Shown here in pieces: positions 46,303-58,300 of a stretch of 64,000 nt of DNA. The stretch is from NCBI RefSeq assembly GCF_964340395.1, contig NC_135550.1, forward strand, positions 25,056,676-25,120,675, read 5' to 3'. The notes beneath the pieces were generated by a model. The model was given only the letters and a program-made list of their open reading frames with translations, was not told where the DNA came from and ran no database searches. Both the position numbers and the translations under genes were made by a program. The DNA is from Glandiceps talaboti. Lineage: Eukaryota > Hemichordata > Enteropneusta > Spengelidae. How positions within the stretch are numbered: position 1 is the first letter of the stretch; every line of letters starts with the position of its first letter.

Positions 46303-49300
46303 GTACGTATGTACGTATGTACGTATGTGCACACATGCACATACACATACATACATACATACATACATACATACATACATACATACATACATACATACAT
46401 ACATACATACATACATACATACATACACACACACATCATCACCCCCACCCCACACACACACACACTCACTCACACACACACCACCCCTCCCCTCAAATGG
46501 CATCAAATTAATTACAAAGGGGAAACCAGTGAAGAAAAATGCAGGATAAACATAATTATCTTCATTTTTATATTTGTAAAACATAATCTAGATTTTTCAG
46601 GACCAAACTCAAAACCTGTCCAACAAGAGAGAGATGATATGGTATCTGAATTTTCTACAATAATATTCTGATGAAAGTGTTGTATCAATAGATTATATCC
46701 AATATTAAATGTTCTGTAGAACACATCAGTGCCAGGAATAATAATTGTAACTATAATATCCATAGATACCATAGATAAGTATTTGATATTCTTTTAGCAC
46801 AGTGTAATGTTTGAAAATCTTCCTTCAAATTATTTTCATTATTTCTCTTTGCCAATGTCTTAGTGCAAGAAGCTGGAACAAGAATTGGGATATGTGAGAA
46901 AAAGGAATGAAGCTCTACCTTCTCCTAAGAACAACCAGGAGGTGGCTGGTATGAGGGTAAGATGGTCCTGATAGATTATTATCAATAGCGCCCTCTAGTG
47001 GACAATTATATGCATTGCCCACATGACAATGAGCTGAGAGAGGGCACTGTTTACATCTGTTACTCTGTTGATAGCCATCAAACAAACGTGTACAAACAGT
47101 GTATAACATTGGGGTCAGAGTACAGTTGGCAAAATATATAACTTTATCCCCCTAAAAGCTGTTAAACCCAAGAAAATCATTTACAGGAGAGATATTATTG
47201 GCCATGTGTTGGATAGCATGGGAAGTATTGATAACGGCCAGAGTCAGAAGTTTATCATGATATGATTGGAAAACCAACACAGACTGTTTGCAAGGGCAGC
47301 CCGTTCAAATTGACTGTAGGTGTTTAGTAGTGTTCTCTGTCCACAATTTAATCTTCAAATAACACTGTGTTGGTACACTCAGATTGGAGCTCTTAATAAT
47401 AGAGTGTCTGATAAGTACAGTTTGGCACACCATAAATACATCCTCAGCTAGTCCTAGTAGTCGCACCATTCCCTGGTACTAGAAATAAGACATCCTAGAT
47501 AAAGAAAAGAGAGAATGAAATTCAGAAAAATATCAATTCTTGATTCAGGTGGGTCTGCAAATATTTAAAAATTCATGAGATGCTAGTGACAAGTAAACAG
47601 TCGACTTTTCATCAATTTGTGCAATAAATCTCTCAGGAACCTCTTTAATGTAGTCTGTCTGGGGCCTTTTAGATTGTAACCAAGTCACCTAGGTAGAACT
47701 GAGGAAAGAGATACTCTGTTCAATTTGTAAGGCTTGAATTGCAGTGTATTGATCGTAGTCTGTTAAAATGTTTTAGACGGGAGTGGAAAAAAAACTAGTA
47801 TGTAAGTTTTACTGAGTCAAGCAGCAGGGGTTTGTTGAATTGTGTGTACGAGTCCTTCTATGTTGTGACCTAGTAAATATAAACTGCAAATAGGCTTTGA
47901 CAGTTAAATGTTTGTGGAAAACACCCTACTTTAGCTTTAAATGCTGATAACTGGTTGTCTGTGTCATTTTGCCTACTGTCCCTAGGAACTCAGGAACGTA
48001 TGATTTCCCACTAGCTAGGGTTGTTAATTTGATGTCATTCTCCAGGGTCATTTAGAATTCTGCCCCACTCAGTGTAGTATGAGTACCATATTGTTCAGAC
48101 ATTTTCAATTCACTATTTTTCTGTGCCCTCTCCAACAGTTGGGGGTTATTTTTATGAACCCCCTGTGTCGCTACCCAACAATACATTTGCTCGAAATGCA
48201 TTTAAAATGAAAGAGGTTCCACCGTGGAAGGGGGGTCTATTTCCATTGCGTGTTTTTGTTCTGCTTTTTGTCTCCGCTAAATGGGTTGCATGTACATGCC
48301 ACTCTTTGTTTGTCGTAGTCAAGGCAATGGGGCATATTTCATGACACCTGTGTTTACCAATGGGGACCAATATAGCTGAGAAATTAGCATGTGCATGGCA
48401 GATGAGTAAAAACCTAGCACAGCCGAGAACTGCGGTCAGCTTGTCTTGTTGCTGGAACGGACGTGAGAATGATAGAAATGAAACTCTATACGATATCGCT
48501 GTGATGGGATTAAGTTTTCACATGCAAGTGAACTGCACGCTATTTATCGGATGTCAGATTAAATGTCTCTTTCACCTGTAGCCATTACTCGGCTGTGCTG
48601 ATACCAGGTTTTTAGCACGGATAGTTTGATATAATTAGACCTCTACTCCTTTTAGTCAAATGTCATGCTATTCCAAGGCAAAAAAGCTCAGTTTTCCTTT
48701 TAGAGGACCACTTGGTGTTGAAACTAGAGGGGTCCTTCTTATATAACTAATCATGAGTGAGAGGGCTTGTGAGTGAGTGTTGTGTGTTCACAAACAGGGT
48801 ATGTTGACAAGATGTATGATGTAGCTGATTTCACTATTTGACTAGTTGTAGTAGCCCTGTATATCCACTGCTGTCCTCTTCTATAATCAAGTTAAATGAT
48901 CTGTAGTAAGCGTCACTTCCAAACTAATTCATGACAAATACTGACGAGATGTCACCGAAAATTTGAGATTCGCTTCCTAAATATTTTTGGCCACAATGAC
49001 TGAGTAGAAATCTTCATTTTATATTAACTGTGTGAATGTTTACGCTTGTCATGTTAGTTTTTTCTGACAATTTATTTGTTAACTAGTTCCTTTTCCTACA
49101 TCCTTCTCCAGTGCTGATAAAGGAAAGGGTAATCGTCCCTATGAGGATAATACACGTGTCAAGATATTAATGATAACAATGATAAGAAATGAAACTCAAC
49201 CAGCCCCTGAAATCCAAATGTCAATATTGCTGAAAAACAAATTAACAAAACTATAAAACATTTGTGTGATAAGACTAATAATGAGAGATGTTAAAAAAAC

Positions 49301-52300
49301 CAAACTTGTTTTGATTTTTCAAGTAGAATATTTTTTTTTTCTAAAGTAAAGTTCAAATGTCAAACCACTACAAAATACAGAGACAGGTCAGTGAAGTGAC
49401 ATATTGAACAAAATGCTAATAATTTATTACGAAAAGCAAAATGATATCAAATAATGAGAAGTCATGATGGATGGCAACTTTCTTTTAATGAAGAAAAAAA
49501 AATTGATTCATAATTTGACTAGTATTTGAAATTGACAAATACAAATTTCTCTAATACTTTGGCATTTCTTTAAATTGTTAAAAGGTGTTAAATTTTGCCC
49601 CAGGTAATGATAGAATGAGTGGACACCTTGTAATTGTGCAGTCTATAGTGGGTGGTCCCTGTTTTCCACCCCAATCACACTAAGAAAAGAAAAAATAACA
49701 AATTTGAACCTTAGCAAAATAGAATTGACCCCCTGTCTTTGTTTTGTGTCTTAACAGGCTGTAACCGTTTCCTCTTTCTATAGACATGATTGACAAGACT
49801 ATTATCATCCCTGTGCTTACTTACACTGCTTGTTTTGCCACTTAAGATTTTCAGTCATCATTAACTCTGGCCACCTCATCTAATTGCATTTTTTTTCCTC
49901 TCCTCATTTAACTGAGGTGGTATGGTATGCTCGCTATTGTGTCTATTGTGCCACTAACAGCTAAACTGTTTTCGTTATTAATTTCACTCCAGCCCAGTCC
50001 TTTTTACCCAAAACTTTGTTATTCTAATTTCTGTTGAATGAATCAACAGTTTTTTTGCTTGGAGAAGTTCACTTTCTGTACACAAATGCATTAGCCTTAT
50101 TGATTATCCTGAGTACAGCAGGGGGATTGGCTGTTATCAACCTGGCCGGGGATCGACAAAAGCGGCAACAAAACAAAGATGGCTGCCAGGTCCGCTGTCC
50201 CCGATCCATCTTTGTCACTCTGATTCCCGTTGCCATGGCAATGACATGTACTGTTTTGATAAAACACGGGCAATTATTTTGTGTTCATCCTCAAGTGTAT
50301 AAGAGTACGTAGTTTATAATGGGTTTGGCTAGGTTGGCCTAAATGCCGACAGTAGGGTAGGGCTACAGCTAAAAAAAAATGAAGCAATGCCAGTCGCAAA
50401 ATCTGTTTTTCTTTACACATTTAGTGTTTGTTGAGCCTTGGATGCAATAGAAAATCTGTTTGCCTGTTTTGCCAAGATCAACACACACTTCCAAGATATT
50501 GAATAAGAACTGCAAGAAGACGCTTACTGTGTTCTCCCTCTGTCATTGAAATTATTTTTGTCCTTCTTTTTGTAGAAATCTTAACAAGTTGTAGTCCAGA
50601 GACTTGTCTTGGCATTACTATCCCAATAGCTTTCCAGACCAAACTAATGCTTCTTGAGATAATGACACCAAGACAAGAATCTGGGCTAGACAATTTATAT
50701 TTAAATGTGAAATATCAATTAATGATTTCAGCCACTAGGGTTTGCAGTGGTGGTTGTGAGAATTTTAATTTGCTGGAAATTGCATGTTTCTTACTAATTA
50801 GACTGTCTGAGGTACTTTATTGTACTAAGTAATACTATCCAAATGAAATGACTATATATCTTGATTTGTAACAACTACTAATCTACTCTGTTTGATGAAT
50901 TTGACAAAGTTGTCTTTATCTTCAACAATGGTAGATTCTAAACAAACTACTTCAGCAAAGGGAAAACATGGAAAGATCTCAAATACCAGATATGGTCATA
51001 TTTTAAGTTAGTTTGGCCCTAGCCTGGAACCACTAGCTACATACTGTCTACCACTACTACAGTTTGTGCAGCAAACAATTAAACTCTATTGAGAGTGAAG
51101 ATTCTCGGCTATTTTGGCCAAACCTCTCCAGTAAAACAGTTCTATACAGTTGTATATAACCCCTCCTGAAAAAAGAATGTCTTGAAACTAAAGTATCTGA
51201 CAGTCTATATTGGCAAACCTAGGCCTATAAGAATATTGTCAATGCTACTTTCCTACTCATCAATATGGGTCTTGTTAGTCTAGTTCCTATACAGTATCGT
51301 TACAATGTACACCTCCACAAACCACGTTGGTATCCAGACTAGGGTCTTGTTAACTTTCGGTTTTCATTTCTATTTGTTTTTATTCTGTCTTTTAATATTT
51401 TTGTATTCCATCCCTCTCAGCTGTTATGAACACCAACCACTTGCCTTGTTGTGAGTGTGTACAAGGGTTAAACCCATCTTGCACACATTCTATAATTTCT
51501 GATCTTTTAAAGAGTTACTCTTTCTAAGCACTCCATCTAAATAGAGGTTTTAATAGTTCGAGAGTGAGCACACATTTGTTTCTTTATGCTATAACAGAGG
51601 GGAAGAAGCCAGGAACCTGTGTGACGTCAGTAAGCCTTTGTTTCCCTTGGCAGATAAATGTTAGTTCAGTTACAACTCTGACTAGTCTCTAAGTAGACTG
51701 ATTGACTAAATTAAGAACTTAGTCAAACATCTTAGTGCTTAGTGTCATGGGCTGTAGAAACAGAGCTTCGGAATGACGCCATTCTGCTAAGTAATGGCTT
51801 GCATCATTTTTGTCTGAAAGATTGGAGATTTTCGTATGCGATCCACCAGATCATGGCCTCTTGACTAGCAACGTGAATGGTTATATTGTCTGCGTCCATG
51901 ACAAGTCATCGGCAAGTCAATCACATGTAAGCCTCAACTCCATCGGTAGTATTGATGAAGAGAGTTCTTTATGGCATATCTGAGGGTGGATAGTTCAGTT
52001 GCTAACCTAAACCTGTCATAAATTCATCAACGCAAAAATTCCCATTAAATGGACCAAAAAGGAAATTACAAAGTATAGGAATAGGGAAAGGCTAATTAAC
52101 AAATAAGGTTATTTACCTCTTTATTGTTATAATTGGAAAAAGATTGGCACCTTAGAGTCCGAAAAATTTATGACCCCGGTATATTTGGTTGTTTCAGACC
52201 ATCAGGTCATAAAAAAATAAGGAATACAACACAATAGTTTTAGGTGACAATTTCTGTTGTTTAGTTAACACTCTTGTCACTGTGATCCCAACTTGAAAAT

Positions 52301-55300
52301 GACCCCTAAGATGATTAATGAGTAACTTTTCAAAAGATCTGAAAAGATTAAAGTATGCAACTTGACAGGCGAAATGAACATTGCAATCGACATGGTTGTT
52401 GTCTGAGTAACCAGGGTCACATTATACCAATGCAGAGAAAACTGAACAACAGAACGGAAGAGGTTAGGGGAACCTTATTATGCTTCATTTAATGAAGGGA
52501 AACTACACCAACACACACTTTATGTACATATCATAACATTGATGGAAGTCAAATCTGCCCCTTCCGCTGGGGCATGTGACCCCTACCTGCAGAAGTTTTG
52601 ACTGCAAAATGTACACACTTCCACCTGACAGATTGAGTGATTGGTTCTGTTCTGTTCTGTTCGTGTTTACTCAAAGAACTGGCCTAAAGTTATCATGTGC
52701 TTGAGTATTGCTAAAAGTCCTCTCAATACCACAGTTGTCGGTTGTACCCTCATATTTCTGACACATAAGTGTCGCATAGTTTCAAAAAAACTTCCAAATT
52801 TTTGCACCTGTTCCTGATCAAAAACCAATATTTAAGGATATGGTCACAACAATTGAAAATGCTGTCATCAAAAACTTTTCAATGTCTTGGAGAATGCCTG
52901 CATCCACCTACATGTAGTGTAAAACATACCATGGAGTTCTTTCAGTCTTAGTAACAAGCACTGCTTTCAGTTCATATTAAAAAACCTGCTTGCCATTGAT
53001 TGGATTAGCTGTTGAACTCTTGAAATGCTAGGTGTTTTCTGATAGCCAAGTAAGATATCACCATTTTAATCCATTTCAGAATCATACCCCCATTGAGAAA
53101 TACATCAAATTGGCAGATATAATCCACAAATGATTATTTCCAGGCCATAAATTTTACGACTGGAGATCCTGAAGTAGGCAGTTTCACTGACTTTTTTTTG
53201 GAGGGAAGGCAGCCAGGCAGTGCTGTAGTACCTAGCAATGGCCAATCCAGTGTTCTAGGTAATCATTGCCATCCTTATCACTAGCTGTGTTTGATTTTCA
53301 TTTCACACAGGACTACAGCATCCCCAATAAATCAGTCAGTTGGGTAATTAAAAGTGTTGGAATTATACAGATTATCAGAGCCTATCAGCCCACTGACAGA
53401 GTTATGACAAATTCCTATCCATTAACGGGTAGATACTAAAAAAAATTATTAGCTGGGTTATGTAATTTTTTTTAGCTTGGTTACCAAGCCATTAAGTGAT
53501 AATCTGTGTACAAGGCCATACAGGCTATCATTTGTGTGGAATTTTTATCTCCGCCTCAGACATATTTTCAGGTTTCAAGTAAGTAAAGTAGTAGATTGCT
53601 ACATAGATGTTGTCATCCCTTACATCGCTTCGTCAGCTTAATTCATAATCATTGATGCTCCTGTTATCTCTGACAGTAATATATCTGCATTTCATCCACA
53701 TTAATGTTGCCCCGTGGTAATTTCCTTGCTAGATAGGCTCAGTCCCAGGCTCCTTTGAGCTAACCAAAGGCATTCAGAACCCCATCCATCACATTTTGTC
53801 ATGACAAATCACTTTGGTTGAATACTTATCCTCTTCCAAGGACTAATAATTTTGTACCCAAGGACTGATATCCTCTTTCAAGGACTGATATTTCTGTTGT
53901 TATCTGTGTTTATTTCAAGGATCATAACACAAACTTATGCATTGTGGTAAAGGGAATATGAAAGTTGATGATTTTTGTGTCAGACAACCATCCTTGTATT
54001 TGTCAACACTGTTTCCATCTTGCAAGTTGGGTGGAGTACTCGAGTCAATAGTCATGTGGATATTTTGACTATTTCCTCCCCCATATGGGCAAACAAATGC
54101 CTGTATGTCAAAATGCCCATATGACATGACTATAAGCTAATGGCAGAGGTAACATAGGTGTCTCAACCAAGCCTAACCAACATGACATATACAGTTCAGT
54201 GACAGCTATTTCCATGGTTACAGTCCCCGCCTCACTTACATGAGATGAACAGTTCAGCCACAACTGTTTCCATGGTTACAGTCCCCGCCTCACTTACATG
54301 AGATGAACAGTTCAGCCACAACTGTTTCCATGGTTATAGTCCCCGCCTCACTTACATGAGATGAACAGTTCAGCCACAACTGTTTCCATGGTTATAGTCC
54401 CCGCCTCACTTACATGAGATGAACAGTTCAGCCACAACTGTTTCCATGGTTATAGTCCCCGCCTCACTTACATGAGATGAACAGTTCAGCCACAACTGTT
54501 TCCATGGTTATAGTCCCCGCCTAACTTACATGAGATGGACAGTTCAGCCACAACTGTTTCCATGGTTATAGTCCCCGCCTAACTTACATGAGATGGACAG
54601 TTCCACCACAGCTGTTTCCATGGTTATAGTCCCTTGCCAAACTTACATGACATGGACAGTTCAGCAACAGCTGTATCCATGGTTATACAATGCAGGATTC
54701 ACAACTTTTAATCCGTTGTTGTCTTTCAAAGCAATATCTTTCTGTATTGCGAGAAGATTATACTTTTAAGTCTTATTTACAAATGTGATACTATTCAATA
54801 TCTACATTAAGAGGTATTTATACTGCCCAACTATGCTAAATACATTATTAACACATACCTGTATATAAACAGCTGGTTTTGCTTTTGCTGACATTTATTT
54901 CTGAATATGAATAATAAAATCTTCAATAATAAGGAAAGCCATTGATGATGTCATTGCCCATTGGCATAATAGTGATATTGACACTCTTACTTGGTATGCT
55001 GTATTTCCATTCACTATACTCATCACCTGGAATCCTCCTACCAAAATTTAAAAAAAAAAAAAACCTGTCTGCGTTGATTCCAGGCTACTATACCCATAGC
55101 ATATGAATTCATAGCTATTCAGGCTTGCCCATGTACATCCTTTCTAGTGTAAAAACCTCAAAGCATGGATTCCTGTCTTCTTTATTCACGAAAGTAGCGC
55201 TGCAGAATGCAGCTCAAGCACTCATCTAAAGTATGGAGCAATAATACTGTCCAATCATGTTGTCAGACACTACTACTACTACTACCACTACCAGTACCAG

Positions 55301-58300
55301 TCAAACTCTCATGTAGTCATTTCACACTTTAGGATGGTCTTGACATATGTCACACCCCAGACATGATAGGTATGAAATAGCCTAGGATCCAGCTGTGTGG
55401 GGATTTTTGGCTCTCGCCATTCTCCAATCACACCTGGTATTTCACTAGCAGCTTTTTACTTTAATGTGTGTTTGGCCAGAAAGAAGACTTAATATCTTAT
55501 TGTGTTTTTATATTTTACTCCCTTTGAGATGACGTCAATAGCTTCGCCACATGATTAGAACCAATTGGAGGGTTGAGTAAATGGAAACATAATTACCATA
55601 TTCAGTTTGGGTTGAACATCGCTTTGGAAAATCATAATCAAATTTTAGGTTTGAAGAAACAGCCACTAGTAAAATACCAGGCATGGTGGGGGAATGGCGA
55701 GAACCAAACATCCCCACAGGACTGGATTCTAAGCTAGGTGTGAGATGAATCCATCAACTGCCAAAGTGACTTCCTTTTATTTGAGTTCTGATATATGTCA
55801 CCACATCAAAGGTTTTGTAACCTGTTCTCTGCGCTCTCTTGTAAAATTCTTAGAAAGACGTAACATGTCATTAAATGGATGTGATCAGTGTGCCCCTATA
55901 ATATAGTCTGGATGCCGGAGTGGTCATGATTGGAGGTGTAAATCGTAATGATACCTAGTCTAGTTCCTATACGATATCATTATGACTCACCTCCACTCAC
56001 AGTGGTTTAGTTAGAGACCACATAGGCATCCATACTAAACAATACTGTATAGGGACTAGACTACTATTGTGTTGTTCAGCCCTATCAGGCTTCTACTGAT
56101 AATGTGGCATGACTGTCATATTTTACAGACTACCCTGAAATAAATTACAAAATTATATATGTTGTCAGTTGTGCATCAAAATGATAAATCTAATAGGAAT
56201 TCTCTTGAGTCTCACTGTATACTAAAGGATATGGTACACCATGTGAAGTTGCTGTGTGTCAGTTGCACATCAGATTCACTCAGATGGCACTCTAGTCTCT
56301 TAATGTGGTCCAAGACTAGGCTCTGTGTGATTGAATGTAAATAGTATGTGTGTATGTACCTCAATAACAGTGAGAGGAATAACAGTGTAGTCAGTGTAAA
56401 CTTGGCTGATACGTTTATAGTGTATCATTAATTCATAGCAATGGCTATTTTGTCCTTATCTATGGCCATAGTCTGTTTTTGTCCAAATCAATGGCCATAG
56501 TCCTGTTTTGGTCCAGATCTATGGCCATAGTCTGTTTTTGTCCAAATCAATGGCCTTAGTTGTATTGTCACCTCTGTACACCTGCCATTGATACAAGTTG
56601 TACAAACTGACAGAGGTGATATCATGGCTATCAGTTGTCGGATGTTGAAATCATATTGCTGGTGAATCTACTGACTCATTGACCAATACCTTATTTGGTC
56701 AATGATTCTAGCAGCGATAAACAACAGAAGCTTATCAGATGAAGCCAATCCTTGAACATGTTGAATTCCTTTATCACTATCTTGACAAGGTTTTGAGTAG
56801 CAAGTCTTCTCTCTCACAGTTACAGTTACAGTTAACCGAGGTTAAAATCCAGTCACGTGCAGGTTTTTGCTCTCATCATTCCCCTACCATTTTCCTACTG
56901 GTAGGGAAGGGCAAGAACAAAACTCCCCACATGATTGGATTCTTATTAGCCTTTCTAAGTCACTGCACCTGTGACTCCGCTATACAATGTACTCATTTAC
57001 TATGGTAAGTGAATGAGTGTTGCAGAGTCACAGCTCTGGCAAGTAGATAGGCTATGGTGAATGAGTGTAGTGGAGTTCACAGATCCAGCCAGTAGACAGG
57101 CTAAGTCACAGGTGAATGTTGATACTTATGAAGTATCCAAATCACCAGGTTGTATTTATACAGGAAAAGTATGGTGCCCTCGGATGATACATTGTTTGAA
57201 CCAGATGAATATGTACATTATTGTTCTTCTCTCTATCTATTGTACAACAGTGCAATAAGCTATGTGGACTAACTTGTGCTCATACACATTGAGTTCACAA
57301 GAGATTCTACCTTCAAGAGTGTTTTTACAAAATTTCTATGGTGTACAAAGTCACAGCATAGTACCTGAGCTGTGACATGAGTTTCATTTCACCAAGTTCA
57401 TGATGGTCAGAGTGAAATATTTTTACAACATCATCACACAGATTGTAACTAACAAAGACAGGATATAGTTTCAGAAAAGGCTCATGGTGTATTTACTTTT
57501 TACACATCACACTGTCCTGACCTGTGCTGTGTCAAAGTCACATGGTGCACTTGTTGTACTGGCAATTTATCAACTACAGAGACTTGTCTTGGTGTCACTA
57601 TCTCAAGAAGCTCACCACACCAAGATGCGGCGAGCTACTTGAGATAGTAACACCATGACAAGTCTTTGGACTAACTCTGTTGGAGCCACATCACGCTTCT
57701 GTTTCTGTTTCTGTTTCTGTTGACGTGGTAACACTAACAAGTGTCACATCATGTGTAGTCTTTGTATAGACTGGTATAGAATACAGTGAGCACTTGATAA
57801 CTACATATACACATAATTAGTCTAATGTGGTATCGAATGATCTCTGACTGCTCAAGATGAGACCTTGAGATTTGATGCAGGATAGCATTAGACTAACACA
57901 TAATTCAAGCACACATATCAGTTTTTGCATTCATCATTGTAGTGAGAACCATATCTATACACAGTACCAGTGAATGTTATTGTTACATCCATGTATATGA
58001 TTCTAAACCCTCAACTTTTTATCTCGCCTCCTATGTTTCATTAGACAAATCAATCTTTAGAATAGAGAATGCAGTAAAAGTGAAGGGTATCATGTTTAAG
58101 AATACAGTTTGGAATAGAGAGAATTTAAATAAACAGTTGTATTTTAAACAAACTAATTCATTTGGAAGCAAGGCTGTGAGGAGAAAGTTTGATTTTATAG
58201 CCATTAAAATTGAACAGCCATATCTCCATATCTCCAAAGCTGGAAATGCTCGAATTGGACCAGCATAGAATCCTTCTGGCATCTATGCTACCCTGCTGTA

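Noticed and set aside
46189-46584. Long frames on both strands (up to 157 codons)
   Set aside because: Artefacts of (CATA)n and CA repeats between MIPOL1 exons 8 and 9.
57942-58268. 108-codon plus-strand frame in MIPOL1 intron 9
   Set aside because: Its later part follows a plausible acceptor (GTTTCATTAG) and ends in TAG, so it was considered as a MIPOL1 terminal exon. It does not resemble MIPOL1 or any family I know.
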